The notes beneath the pieces are model-generated. The model searched no databases, was not told the origin of the DNA, and was given only the letters and a program-made list of their open reading frames with translations. Below, piece by piece: positions 7,075 through 15,496 of a stretch of 51,712 bases of DNA. A program made the position numbers and the translations under genes. The first letter of the stretch is position 1, and each line of letters begins with the position of its first letter. Origin of the DNA: RUG12461 sp045661345 (GTDB lineage: Bacteria; Bacillota; Clostridia; Lachnospirales; Lachnospiraceae); the NCBI GenBank assembly GCA_045661345.1, contig JAZRFM010000026.1:1-51712 (forward strand). The letters run 5' to 3'.

Positions 7075-7800
7075 TTACGCCTCCCCCTTTCCTTCGATTT
7101 TGTCGCTGCTCTTTCCGGTGCAGCTGGCAGCAAACCCGCAGCCCGCGCAATCTCCCGACATGCAGCCCACAGGCTCATGAAGCGGCTTTCCGGCCGCTGC
7201 TGCTTTCTTTCTGATCACATTCATGATCGCAACCAGGAAAGCCAGCACGAGGAATGCCCCCGGTGCCATGATAAAGATCGTGATCGGGGTAAACCAGCTA
7301 AGGGACAGCACCTGTATGCCGCAAAGCTGTCCGGCGCCGAGAAGCTCTCTCACTGCCCCGAGGCAGCAAAGCCCGAAGGTGAAGCCGAGTCCCATGCCGA
7401 TTCCGTCAAAGACCGACGGCAAAACGGGATTCTTGCTTGCATAGCTCTCCGCACGGCCCAGAATAATACAGTTCACCACGATCAGCGGGATATAAAGCCC
7501 GAGTGCCCCGTAAAGGGAAGGGAGATACGCCTGCATCAAAAACTGCACGACCGTTACCAGCGATGCCACGATGACAATAAACGCCGGCATCCGCACGCCG
7601 TCCGGAATCACCTTCCGAAACAGCGAAATGAGCAGGTTCGCACACACCAGCACGACGGTGGTGGAGAGCCCCATTCCGATCCCGTTGATCACGGAAGTCG
7701 TCACCGCAAGCGTCGGACACATTCCGAGCATCAGTACAAAGGTGGGATTCTCTGTGATCAATCCGTTTTTTAATCTTTCCAGATAAACATTTCCTTTCAT
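7075..7800 (-). CDS. rnfE: Rnf complex membrane subunit RnfE with Cys-rich tail
   Basis: RnfE is the second hydrophobic core subunit and partner of RnfA. The first 200 residues hold about six helices, including the LMLGMCPTLAVTTS segment (Cys 28 is the counterpart of the RnfA cluster cysteine). After the last helix comes a hydrophilic tail of about 35 residues with four cysteines spaced C-x4-C-x2-C-x5-C (within CMSGDCAGCGFAASC). Such a tail is not part of the core RnfE fold and could bind a metal or an extra iron-sulfur cluster. The gene ends 3 bp before rnfA begins and starts after GGAGGAG. Confidence 0.96.
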   Translation of the reverse strand: MKGNVYLERLKNGLITENPTFVLMLGMCPTLAVTTSVINGIGMGLSTTVVLVCANLLISLFRKVIPDGVRMPAFIVIVASLVTVVQFLMQAYLPSLYGALGLYIPLIVVNCIILGRAESYASKNPVLPSVFDGIGMGLGFTFGLCCLGAVRELLGAGQLCGIQVLSLSWFTPITIFIMAPGAFLVLAFLVAIMNVIRKKAAAAGKPLHEPVGCMSGDCAGCGFAASCTGKSSDKIEGKGEA

Positions 7801-7814
7801 TTTCTCCTCCTGCC

Positions 7815-8441
7815 CTATGATGCATCCCGTAAGAATTCTTCAAACACGTCCACTGCCGCGTTCACACCGTTCGCCATTGCACGGCTTGTGATGGTCGCTC
7901 CCGTGATGGCCTCGATATCCTCGCTCGAATCGGCGTCAGACTTGACGACCTCGAAGTCCTCCATTTCATCCACATCCTTGCCGCGGAATTGCTCTGCGAA
8001 TTCTTCTTCCTCTGCTTTGCTTCCGAGTCCCGGCGTCTCTGAAATGTCTGTGATGGAATAGCCGTTGACAACACCTTCGTTCGTAATGCCGACAGAGAAA
8101 GCGATGTTGGACTGGCTGCCGTCGTTTGCGATCACGTTGACCACATATCCCAAAACGTTGCCGGAATCATCCATGGCTGCCTGGATGCTTTTGATCGTGT
8201 CTTTGTAGCCCATCTCCTCCAGAAAAAGGTTGATCTCTTCCATTGCCTGTTCGAGCTCTTGAAAAGCAGCCGCCTCGGCGAAGACCGCACGATAGGCAGC
8301 CTCTTCCGTGGCGATCTCGGCAGCTTTGATCCGCTCTTTGGTGATCTCATGCACGCCACCCAGAACGAATCCCAGAACCAGCGTAAAAGCCGTCAGGATC
8401 AATGCATCATGAAGGATTTTTTTCGTCGGACTCTTTTTCAT
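7815..8441 (-). CDS. rnfG: Rnf complex flavoprotein subunit RnfG
   Basis: RnfG carries covalent FMN on the outer face of the membrane. The 208-residue protein has one N-terminal helix (about 12-30) and an FMN-binding domain. The flavinylation motif appears near residue 180 as AITGATITSRA, in which the threonine of GAT is the expected ApbE attachment site. Its ATG overlaps the rnfD stop by 4 bp (ATGA), with AAGGAGG upstream. The flavin would be attached by the ApbE encoded at 2024-3061. Confidence 0.96.
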   Translation of the reverse strand: MKKSPTKKILHDALILTAFTLVLGFVLGGVHEITKERIKAAEIATEEAAYRAVFAEAAAFQELEQAMEEINLFLEEMGYKDTIKSIQAAMDDSGNVLGYVVNVIANDGSQSNIAFSVGITNEGVVNGYSITDISETPGLGSKAEEEEFAEQFRGKDVDEMEDFEVVKSDADSSEDIEAITGATITSRAMANGVNAAVDVFEEFLRDAS

Positions 8442-9397
8442 GATTTCGCCTCCTTTTCCTTTTTCAGACCAAAGGCTTTCGGAATGGTGAATTTCTCAAT
8501 AATGGGTACCAGCAGATTGCTGATAATGATGGCAAAGGATACCCCCTCCGCGTTGGCGCCGAACAAACGGAAAATACCGGTCAGTAGTCCGCAGCAGATG
8601 CCAAAAATGATCTGCCCGCCAGGTGTGATGGGGCTCGTCACATAATCCGTCGCCATAAAGAATGCACCCAGCATCAGACCGCCGCCGCAAAGCTGCGCCA
8701 CCAGATAGTTCCAGTCAAATCCCCTGCCGGAAAACAGCAGCAGGAAAACCACAAACGTAATGATGTAGGCTCCCGGGATCCTGAGATTAATCACACCCAT
8801 GAGGATCAGGAAGATCGCGCCGATCAGGATCAGAAGCGTACTGGTCTCTCCGATGGTCCCTGCCGTCTTCCCAAGCAGCATATCCATCGTATTCACGTAG
8901 CCGTCACCGTTTTTGATGATGGCAAGCGGTGTCGCACCCGTAAAGGTATCCGCGGCGAAACGGCTCGCCGAGAAGCTTGTCATATTGGCGGCAAAAGCCG
9001 TAATCAGAAAGCATCTTGCTCCAAGAGCCGGATTCATAAAATTCTGCCCCAGTCCGCCGAACAGGCATTTTACGATGGCAATCGCAAACACACCGCCCAG
9101 CACGGCCATCCACCAGGGAAGCGCAGGCGGAAGGTTCAGCGCCAGAAGAAGCCCCGTCACAACCGCGGACAGATCCCCCAGAGTGTTGGGCTTTTTTACG
9201 ATTTTATCAAACACCCACTCGGTGGCAACGCAGGATGCGATGGTCACCGCAATCAGCAGCGCCGCATGCCATCCGAAATTAACAATGCCGAAGATCGACG
9301 CCGGCAGCAATGCAATGATCACATAGAGCATGATCCGGCTCGTCGTATCTTTCTCCCGCACATGCGGCGAAGAGGAAACTTTCAACATATTACTCAC
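8438..9397 (-). CDS. rnfD: Rnf complex membrane flavoprotein RnfD
   Basis: RnfD is a polytopic membrane protein with a covalent FMN. The 319-residue product has about nine to ten helices and the flavinylation motif TFTGATPLA near residue 163. I start it at the GTG at 9397, seven bases after AAGGAG; the ATG at 9388 is the alternative and shortens it by three residues. It lies between rnfC (27-bp gap) and rnfG (4-bp overlap), the usual order. Confidence 0.96.
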   Translation of the reverse strand: MSNMLKVSSSPHVREKDTTSRIMLYVIIALLPASIFGIVNFGWHAALLIAVTIASCVATEWVFDKIVKKPNTLGDLSAVVTGLLLALNLPPALPWWMAVLGGVFAIAIVKCLFGGLGQNFMNPALGARCFLITAFAANMTSFSASRFAADTFTGATPLAIIKNGDGYVNTMDMLLGKTAGTIGETSTLLILIGAIFLILMGVINLRIPGAYIITFVVFLLLFSGRGFDWNYLVAQLCGGGLMLGAFFMATDYVTSPITPGGQIIFGICCGLLTGIFRLFGANAEGVSFAIIISNLLVPIIEKFTIPKAFGLKKEKEAKS

Positions 9398-9424
9398 TTT
9401 TGTTCTCCTTTCCAGGCGATGCTG

Positions 9425-10744
9425 CTATTTCTTACGTTTCGCCGCAAGAATGTCTTTTTTCATGTCCTTGATGGCCTGTGCCAGCGGGCGTTTCGCCGGG
9501 CAGATAAAGCTGCAGCTCCCGCACTCCACACATTCCAGTCCGTGCCAGGTCTCGAAGTCCTCGCTCTTCCCTTTTTCGGAAAACTTCGCGAGTTTGGACG
9601 GCACCAAAAGCTCCGGGCAAGCCTCTACGCAACGCCCGCAGTTGATGCATGCGGTCCCCCTGGCACGGGAAACCTCGTCCTTCGTCAGGCAAAGCAGCGC
9701 TGAGGTCGTCTTTGTCGTCGGCACATTGAGATCAAAGAGCGCAAACCCCATCATTGTTCCGCCGGAAATCATCTTTTCGGGCTCCTTTTTAAAGCCGCCT
9801 GCGGCGTCCAGAAGCTCCTGATAACTTGTGCCCATGCAAAACCTGAAATTTCTGGGATCCGCCACGGCATCTCCCGTCACGGTAAAGATCCGTTCCATAT
9901 TCGGCCGTCCCAGCTTCACGGCATCGTACACCGAAGTAATCGTCTCGACATTATCCACCACACAGCCGGCATCGGCAGGAAGCATCTTGGAATTGATCAT
10001 CCGCCCCGTCACAGCGTAGATCATCTGACGCTCGCCGCCCTGGGGATATTTCGTGGCAAGGGGGCAGACAGAAAGCCGCGGCTCCCCTTTAATCGCCTCC
10101 TCCAGCTTCTCAATGCAGTCCGGCTTGTTATTCTCCACGCCGAAGATCCCCTGTGCATTGGGGAAGAGCTGCAGGATGATCTTCATCCCTTCCACCAGCT
10201 TCTCCGTATACTCCAGCATGATCCTGTAATCCGATGTCAGATAAGGCTCGCATTCCGCGCAGTTTGCGATGACGCGGTCGATCTTGTCCGGCTCCTTCGG
10301 CGAAAGCTTTACATGGGTCGGAAACCCCGCGCCGCCCATACCGACCACGCCGCCTTCCTTGATCCTGTCAATAATCTCCTCTCTGGAGAGTGTCGTGACA
10401 TCGTCCACCGGGGAATAAGTGGTCTCAAGAAACTGTCCGTCGCTTTCGATCACGATGGATTGCACCATATCTCCCGTCGGCACACGGTGCGGTTCAATCG
10501 CTTTTACAACGCCCGAAACCGACGCAAAGATCGGCGACGATACGAAGCCGCCGGCTTCCGCGATCTTCTGCCCCTTTAATACGGAATCCCCCACGTTCAC
10601 GATCGGTGTCGCCGGAGCGCCGATGTGCTGGGACAGCGGATAAACAAGCAGTCCCTTCGGAAGCAGCTCCGTAATCGGCTTGTCCTTGGACATCTCCTTC
10701 CCTTCAAAGGGATGAACTCCGCCTTTGAATGTACGTAAACTCAT
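9425..10744 (-). CDS. rnfC: Rnf complex NADH-binding subunit RnfC
   Basis: RnfC is the peripheral cytoplasmic subunit that binds FMN and NADH and reduces NAD+ with electrons from ferredoxin. The 439-residue protein has the biotinyl-like N-terminal region, a flavin/NAD region with VVGMGGAGFPTHVK (about 135) and CAECEPYLTSDY (about 165). Two 4Fe-4S motifs near the C-terminus follow (CINCGRCVEACP about 375 and CVECGSCSFICP about 410). The length is typical of clostridial RnfC, without the long C-terminal repeats of proteobacterial forms. It is the first gene of the operon, with AAGGAAGG upstream of the ATG. Confidence 0.97.
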   Translation of the reverse strand: MSLRTFKGGVHPFEGKEMSKDKPITELLPKGLLVYPLSQHIGAPATPIVNVGDSVLKGQKIAEAGGFVSSPIFASVSGVVKAIEPHRVPTGDMVQSIVIESDGQFLETTYSPVDDVTTLSREEIIDRIKEGGVVGMGGAGFPTHVKLSPKEPDKIDRVIANCAECEPYLTSDYRIMLEYTEKLVEGMKIILQLFPNAQGIFGVENNKPDCIEKLEEAIKGEPRLSVCPLATKYPQGGERQMIYAVTGRMINSKMLPADAGCVVDNVETITSVYDAVKLGRPNMERIFTVTGDAVADPRNFRFCMGTSYQELLDAAGGFKKEPEKMISGGTMMGFALFDLNVPTTKTTSALLCLTKDEVSRARGTACINCGRCVEACPELLVPSKLAKFSEKGKSEDFETWHGLECVECGSCSFICPAKRPLAQAIKDMKKDILAAKRKK

Positions 10745-10812
10745 GCTGTTTTAACCCCTTCCTTCTTCTTTTGATCCCATCCTCACTCTCTCCTTGTCCG
10801 GGATCCTGTTTT

Positions 10813-10846
10813 GTGCAATTTTTACAGTTTCTTTACAAAAATTGCC
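10813..10846. promoter_or_regulatory. Inverted repeat in the rnf leader
   Basis: The arms GCAATTTTT and AAAAATTGC flank 13 bases just downstream of the rnf promoter start site. As DNA it could be an operator; as RNA it is a weak AT-rich stem. It lies where a redox or catabolite regulator might act, but I do not recognise the site. Confidence 0.35.
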
Positions 10847-10859
10847 CTGCATAGGTAAC

Positions 10860-10868
10860 ATTATACCA
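10860..10868 (-). promoter_or_regulatory. Extended -10 promoter for the rnf operon
   Basis: On the minus strand TGGTATAAT gives a perfect TATAAT (10860-10865) preceded by the TG of an extended -10. The -35 region is poor, as is common for extended -10 promoters. The rnfC ATG is about 115 bp downstream. Confidence 0.6.
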
Positions 10869-10905
10869 TATACAAACATTTGGGAACCACTATTTTTTCA
10901 TTTTC

Positions 10906-10914
10906 TGCTATAAT
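10906..10914 (+). promoter_or_regulatory. Extended -10 promoter for the exonuclease gene
   Basis: TGCTATAAT (10906-10914) is a perfect extended -10. It ends only nine bases before the ATG at 10924, so the transcript should begin within about three bases of the start codon. It faces away from the rnf promoter, 45 bp apart. Confidence 0.6.
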
Positions 10915-10923
10915 CTTTTTGTT

Positions 10924-12060
10924 ATGGAAATCATCAAAAAATCGATCTCTCTTGAACCTTTTCCAAAAATCACAAAGCGCATCTTTACAGAGGATACGCT
11001 GTTTTTTGATATTGAGACAACGGGATTTTCGCCAAGAAAAAGTGATCTCTACCTGATCGGCGTGGGCTATCGCGACGGAGAAGAAGCCGTCATTGAACAG
11101 TTTCTGGCAGATGACGCCACGGAGCAGCCCCAGATCCTGGATCGTTTTGCAAAGCGGCTGCATCAGCATTCCACCATTCTTACCTATAATGGGACGGGGT
11201 TTGATTTGCCGTACCTAAAGGAAAAGCTCGGCTGCGATCCCTTTGCTTCCCACGTGATACAGGATCTGTACAAGGATCTGACGCCACTTCGCGCATTTCT
11301 CGGTCTTCTGAATCTCAGGCAGAAAACCCTGGAGGCATTTTTGCATATCACGCGGGAGGACACCTATTCCGGCGGAGATCTGATTCCGATCTACAGGCAC
11401 TACGCCGCTACGCATGATGATTTGCCCAAAAGGCTCTTACTGTTACATAACTACGAGGATGTGCTGGGGATGCTGAAATTGATTCCCATACTCTCCTATC
11501 CGGCGTTTCTGGAGGGAGGCTATCAGGTCAAGGCTGTGCAGAAGCCATCAAAAACCGCAGGCTGCTTTGATACAAAGGATCCCTCCGTGAAACCGGAAGG
11601 CACAGATCCGGCTGTTCTTAGAATCGTTCTTAAGCCCGCAGATCCTTTCCCGGTTCCCATTGAAACCGGCTATGATCCCTTTTCCCTTGCTGCCGATAGG
11701 GATACCGCCACACTCACGATACAGCTTTTTCGCGGCGAACTGAAATTCTTTTTCCCCGATCCCAAAAACTATTACTATCTTCCGGAGGAAGACATGGCGA
11801 TTCACCGTTCTGTCGGAGACTACGTGGATCGTGCGCATCGGATTCCGGCCAAAAAAAGCAACTGTTACACACGAAAAGCAGGTATCTTCCTCCCTCAGCC
11901 CGAAGAGATCTGTACACCGGCTTTTCGAGCAGACGTAAAGGATCGGCTTTCCTACTTTGAATGCCCGGAGAACTTCGACTTGGCAGGCGATGATCTGTGC
12001 CGCTACATCAATGCCTGCCTCCGGTATCTATCGAATCATAAAAAGGGGGCTTCGCTTTAG
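10924..12060 (+). CDS. RNase H-like domain exonuclease, YprB-type
   Basis: The 378-residue protein matches the YprB-type RNase H-like (DEDD superfamily) domain found alone or in helicases of Firmicutes, probably a metal-dependent 3'-5' exonuclease acting in the cytoplasm. Catalytic motifs are visible: FFDIETTGF (about 28-36), TYNGTGFDLPYL (about 88-99) and LLHNYEDVLGMLKLI (about 173-187). A less conserved 180-residue C-terminal region follows, with one Cys-Tyr-rich patch; its function is unknown to me. No Shine-Dalgarno is present before the ATG, and the -10 box ends nine bases upstream, so the mRNA may be leaderless. The substrate is not known. Confidence 0.82.
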   Translation: MEIIKKSISLEPFPKITKRIFTEDTLFFDIETTGFSPRKSDLYLIGVGYRDGEEAVIEQFLADDATEQPQILDRFAKRLHQHSTILTYNGTGFDLPYLKEKLGCDPFASHVIQDLYKDLTPLRAFLGLLNLRQKTLEAFLHITREDTYSGGDLIPIYRHYAATHDDLPKRLLLLHNYEDVLGMLKLIPILSYPAFLEGGYQVKAVQKPSKTAGCFDTKDPSVKPEGTDPAVLRIVLKPADPFPVPIETGYDPFSLAADRDTATLTIQLFRGELKFFFPDPKNYYYLPEEDMAIHRSVGDYVDRAHRIPAKKSNCYTRKAGIFLPQPEEICTPAFRADVKDRLSYFECPENFDLAGDDLCRYINACLRYLSNHKKGASL

Positions 12061-12092
12061 ATGATGAAATCATCCGGGCGAATCCCCTTTTT
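12040..12092. terminator. Bidirectional nested terminator
   Basis: An outer stem pairs AAAAAGGGG at 12040 with CCCCTTTTT ending at 12092, extended by the CTTCGC/GCGAAT region. An inner hairpin GATGAT-GAA-ATCATC lies inside it. The stem starts within the last codons of the exonuclease gene. A/T runs on both sides suit termination in both directions, serving the convergent esterase gene too. Confidence 0.8.
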
Positions 12093-12126
12093 CATTTTTT
12101 ACACTATGCGATTAAGACACCCTCGG

Positions 12127-13266
12127 CTATTCAAGACCCAAAAGATATGTAATGAGTTCTCCGTATTCTCCTTCTTCGCCAGAATCTTCTGCGCTGTCTT
12201 CCTCTCCAAGCATCCGTTTGGTAGCATGATTCTTCAGTTCCGTAAACCGTTCTGACTGAGGCGTCCATCCAAAGGCATCGTAGGCGTGAGGAACACCGGG
12301 TTCTACATAAAGTTCCGTAAAGACACCGGCCTGCATCAGCTTCTGGGCATAGTCTATGTCCTCATCACAGAAAAGATCAAGGCTGCCGACGATGACAAAA
12401 GTCTCCGGCAGACCTTTCAGCTGCTCGACGGATGCTACTGCCGGCGAGAAGTAGATCATCTCCTCATCGGTAAGCTCCTTTTTCTGCCCTGCCTTTAAGT
12501 CTTCCCATCCTGCAAGATTGTCCTCCCTTGTCCACATAAACTCTCCTGCATATTCATTCTTGTAAATATCCTCTTTCCCGGCAGTACGATAATCAAGCAT
12601 GGGATAGATCAGAACCTGGCCCTTCAGTGGAACCTCCCCCTTGTCCCGGTTATAGAGAGCCAGGCGTGCAGTCAGTCCTCCACCGGCACTGTCTCCCTCA
12701 ATGACGATACGATCCTTGTCCACATTTAATTCATCCGCGTGCTCATACACATAAAGCAGGCCTGCATAGGCATCTTCAAGCTCCATGGGATATTGATAGG
12801 AAGGATCCGTCGAAAGGGTGTAATCCACGGATACGGCCGTGGCATTGGCGCCATTGGCCACATCCTGTATGCCGCCCTCAAACAAACCGGTGTTGCCAAA
12901 CTGATAGCCGCCGCCATGGATATAGTAGATAACCGGTGTCATATCTCCCTCCTTGTAATTCTCGGGACGGAAAACATACAGATTCAGTTTTCCTTCTCCC
13001 TGTGCGCCATCTATAGAAATTTTTTCCGCGTGCTCCGGCTCTAACCTTTCTGCTTCCAAATCTGCATTGGTAGTCCTGACAGGTATCTTCATGTCCTTCA
13101 TCAGCTCATATTCATCTGCAAGAAGATACGCCGATTTTGAAGCTTCTCCTGTCTCAACCGTATTCTCTGTCCCAGATGCGGCATTCGCCTCTGTTTCCAA
13201 GGCGCATGCAGATAATGAAAGTCCCATTGTCAGCACCAGAGCGGTTGCCAGTAATTTCTTCTTCAT
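12127..13266 (-). CDS. Alpha/beta hydrolase esterase, lipoprotein
   Basis: The 379-residue protein is an exported hydrolase of the hormone-sensitive-lipase-like group. It has a lipoprotein signal (MKKKLLATALVLTMG, lipobox LSAC, Cys about 21) and an acidic linker. The oxyanion-hole motif YIHGGGYQFG lies near residue 115 and the nucleophile motif EGDSAGGGL near 190. The probable catalytic aspartate is in SLDLFCDED and the histidine in VPHAYDAFG. A Glu-rich C-terminal tail (about 355-379) is atypical. It probably cleaves short acyl or aryl esters on the cell surface; the substrate is unknown. Start context AAAGGAGGG is strong. Confidence 0.88.
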   Translation of the reverse strand: MKKKLLATALVLTMGLSLSACALETEANAASGTENTVETGEASKSAYLLADEYELMKDMKIPVRTTNADLEAERLEPEHAEKISIDGAQGEGKLNLYVFRPENYKEGDMTPVIYYIHGGGYQFGNTGLFEGGIQDVANGANATAVSVDYTLSTDPSYQYPMELEDAYAGLLYVYEHADELNVDKDRIVIEGDSAGGGLTARLALYNRDKGEVPLKGQVLIYPMLDYRTAGKEDIYKNEYAGEFMWTREDNLAGWEDLKAGQKKELTDEEMIYFSPAVASVEQLKGLPETFVIVGSLDLFCDEDIDYAQKLMQAGVFTELYVEPGVPHAYDAFGWTPQSERFTELKNHATKRMLGEEDSAEDSGEEGEYGELITYLLGLE

Positions 13267-13374
13267 ATACTCCCTCCTTTATGCAGCTGTGCATTGACTA
13301 CTTGATGCAGCCGCAAATAGCCACCTGACACTTTTGGCAACCGCATCATACCTTTGGTTCCGCATATTATCCGT

Positions 13375-13403
13375 AGTATATGCTCCTCCTAAAGGGAATA
13401 CAA
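13375..13403 (-). promoter_or_regulatory. Predicted promoter for the esterase
   Basis: On the minus strand -35 TTGTAT (13398-13403), a 17-bp spacer and -10 TATACT (13375-13380) lie about 110 bp before the esterase start. It is divergent from the two-component promoter, about 40 bp away, so the HTH/receiver protein may control both. Confidence 0.55.
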
Positions 13404-13442
13404 GACAAGTTTCCAGAATGTCAATTTACGTCGTATTGATAG

Positions 13443-13459
13443 ACTTGCTTTTAGCAAGT
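13443..13459. promoter_or_regulatory. Inverted repeat over the -35 of the two-component promoter
   Basis: Perfect 7-bp arms ACTTGCT and AGCAAGT flank TTT. It covers the -35 hexamer of the promoter at 13445-13473, a position suited to autorepression by the Xre-type HTH protein encoded just downstream. Confidence 0.5.
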
Positions 13460-13473
13460 TGCCTGATTATCAT
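13445..13473 (+). promoter_or_regulatory. Predicted promoter for the two-component operon
   Basis: -35 TTGCTT (13445-13450), a 17-bp spacer and -10 TATCAT (13468-13473) lie 27 bp before the regulator's ATG. The 5' leader is short and carries the AAAAGGTGG Shine-Dalgarno. Confidence 0.55.
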
Positions 13474-13499
13474 TGATAGAAAAGGTGGTATCCATTCCC

Positions 13500-14099
13500 A
13501 TGAACACAAGGTTTGCGGAAACATTAAAGAAACTCAGAAAAGAAAAAGGGCTTTTACAGAATCAACTGGCGACCCGGATGTTTGTCACCCCCTCCACCGT
13601 CGCTCGCTGGGAAAACGGCAGCCGTTTGCCGGATGCATCCATGCTCACCCGCCTGGCTAAGGTTCTGGATGTGGACGTTGCTGTGCTGCTCTCCACTGCA
13701 GCCGAAAGTGACGAATCCCCCAACATTGTGATCGTGGACGATAATAAGACTGTCCTCTCTGACAGTCTGTTCGTTCTGGAAGAGGTTGTGCCGAATGCCA
13801 CAATCACAGGCTTTAACAAGGCTCAGAAGGTGATCGACTATGCGAAAGTGAATCGAATTGACCTGGCCATTCTGGATATCGAACTGGGAATGACCAGCGG
13901 CATGAACCTATGCCGCACATTGCTTGATATCAATCCCTGCACCAATGTTGTTTATCTGACCGCCTATCCCGACTATGCCCTCAATGCTTGGGATACCGAT
14001 GCCTGCGGATTCCTTGTCAAGCCGCTGACGCCGGCGCTCATCCGCAAACAACTCAAAAAGCTCCGCTATCCGTTCTCGACAGGAGGTGAAGAGGGGTGA
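13500..14099 (+). CDS. Xre HTH plus receiver fusion response regulator
   Basis: The 199-residue protein carries an N-terminal Xre/Cro-type helix-turn-helix (about 1-60: ETLKKLRKEKGLLQNQLA, then STVARWENGSRLPD) and a C-terminal CheY-like receiver (about 78-195). Receiver residues are intact: the acidic DD in VIVDDN, the phospho-acceptor Asp in AILDIEL (about 125), Thr in VYLTAY and Lys in LVKPLT. This order reverses the usual receiver-then-output layout, and an Xre domain as output is uncommon. It overlaps its kinase gene by 4 bp (GTGA), so the two form one system. I chose the ATG at 13500; upstream TTG and GTG codons also exist in frame. Confidence 0.85.
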   Translation: MNTRFAETLKKLRKEKGLLQNQLATRMFVTPSTVARWENGSRLPDASMLTRLAKVLDVDVAVLLSTAAESDESPNIVIVDDNKTVLSDSLFVLEEVVPNATITGFNKAQKVIDYAKVNRIDLAILDIELGMTSGMNLCRTLLDINPCTNVVYLTAYPDYALNAWDTDACGFLVKPLTPALIRKQLKKLRYPFSTGGEEG

Positions 14100-15418
14100 A
14101 CAGCTGGATCAACTCCTTCTACTACTTTATTATCGGAGCGTCTTTACTCTTAAGCGTGATGGGGCTGTGGTTCACCATTCTAATCCCCGGCATTGACCGC
14201 TGGAGCAAACGCTTTTTCCTGGTTTTTTTCATCCTTCTTCTGCTTTCCAGCCTTTCCGTTCTCATCGAACTGGTACTCTTCCACTATCCGGTTCCGGGTG
14301 GTGCAATATACTTCCTGCTGATTCTGGAAACCCTGCTGATCTCGCTGCCAATGCCTATGCAAATGGCATATCTGCTGCATTGCTGCGGTGAAAATGTGCG
14401 CTCGAGTAAGCCCTTTCAAATCACGCTTGGCTTATGGACCGTCTATCTTGTCCTGCTGGTCAGCGTTCCATTTGTCGGCGGTTTCATCACGATTACGCCG
14501 GAGAATCTGTATGACAGGGATTCCCTGTATCCGCTTCTTATGCTCCCTTTGATCGTGATCCTGCTGTTCAATTTCATACAAACGATGCGATTCCGCTCGC
14601 GTCTGTCACGGAAAGCTTTCCTGAGCTTCGTGATCGCTCAGGTGCCGCTGGCTGTCGCGCTGATCGTGAATATGTTCGTCGATGCCCTGCCGGTCTTTGA
14701 CATCAGCTACATTCTCTCTGCACTGGCCATGTACAGCCTCATCCTGTCCGATCAGATTGAGCAGGAATTGAATCATCAAAAAAAAATTGTGCAGCAGCAA
14801 ACGGAAATTGCCCGGCAGCAACGGGAGATCGCAAATCAGCGCACCAACGTCATGGTACTTCAAATGCGCCCCCATTTCATCTACAATACCCTGATCAGCA
14901 TCTACAGCCTCTGCAGGCTCGACCCCCAAAAGGCCAGGCAGGTTACCATGGATTTCACCAACTACCTGCGCAGGAACTTCAATGCCGTCGCCAGCGACAG
15001 TCCCATTCCCTTTTCCACAGAGCTGGAACACACCCGTGCCTACCTCGCTGTGGAGCAGGCGCAGTATGACGATATGCTTGTCGTGGATTACGATACGCCG
15101 TATACCCATTTCCGACTGCCCCCGCTGACCCTGCAGCCCATTGTCGAAAACGCCGTCAAGCACGGCATGAACCCAGATGCCGATCCGCTAAGTATCTCGA
15201 TCCAGACGCGGCATAAGAACGATGGCACCGAGATCATTGTGGAGGACAACGGTTGCGGCTTTGATCCTTCCGACGAAAGCAGACCCCATACCGCACTGGA
15301 AAACATCCGGCAAAGACTAGCCATGATGTGCGAAGGGGCTATTGAAGTGATGTCCCGCGATGAAGGCGGGACGAGGGTTGTCGTGACAATCCCGGACCGG
15401 GAGACATCCGGGAATTAA
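14096..15418 (+). CDS. LytS/YesM-type membrane sensor histidine kinase
   Basis: The 440-residue kinase starts at GTG (SD AGGAGG). About seven membrane helices fill residues 5-225, giving a sensor buried in the membrane with little extracytoplasmic domain. A Gln-rich coiled coil (about 225-250, QQQTEIARQQREIANQ) links to the kinase core. The phospho-accepting His lies in LQMRPHFIYN (about 260), typical of the His_kinase (LytS-type) family, followed by the N-box VENAVKHG (about 350) and G-box DNGCGF (about 384). It should phosphorylate the adjacent Xre/receiver protein. The ligand is unknown. Confidence 0.9.
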   Translation: MNSWINSFYYFIIGASLLLSVMGLWFTILIPGIDRWSKRFFLVFFILLLLSSLSVLIELVLFHYPVPGGAIYFLLILETLLISLPMPMQMAYLLHCCGENVRSSKPFQITLGLWTVYLVLLVSVPFVGGFITITPENLYDRDSLYPLLMLPLIVILLFNFIQTMRFRSRLSRKAFLSFVIAQVPLAVALIVNMFVDALPVFDISYILSALAMYSLILSDQIEQELNHQKKIVQQQTEIARQQREIANQRTNVMVLQMRPHFIYNTLISIYSLCRLDPQKARQVTMDFTNYLRRNFNAVASDSPIPFSTELEHTRAYLAVEQAQYDDMLVVDYDTPYTHFRLPPLTLQPIVENAVKHGMNPDADPLSISIQTRHKNDGTEIIVEDNGCGFDPSDESRPHTALENIRQRLAMMCEGAIEVMSRDEGGTRVVVTIPDRETSGN

Positions 15419-15434
15419 AATGAACTGTAAGTAA

Positions 15435-15483
15435 AAAGGGCTGTCGCATCAGATGATGGTATCATCTCATGCGACAGCCCTTT
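15435..15483. terminator. Bidirectional terminator between kinase and cheR
   Basis: A 23-bp stem (15435-15457 with 15461-15483, one mismatch) and 3-nt loop is flanked by A and T runs. It lies between the convergent kinase and cheR genes and would also end the long minus-strand run that begins at 26516. Confidence 0.9.
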
Positions 15484-15496
15484 ACAAATATAAGCG

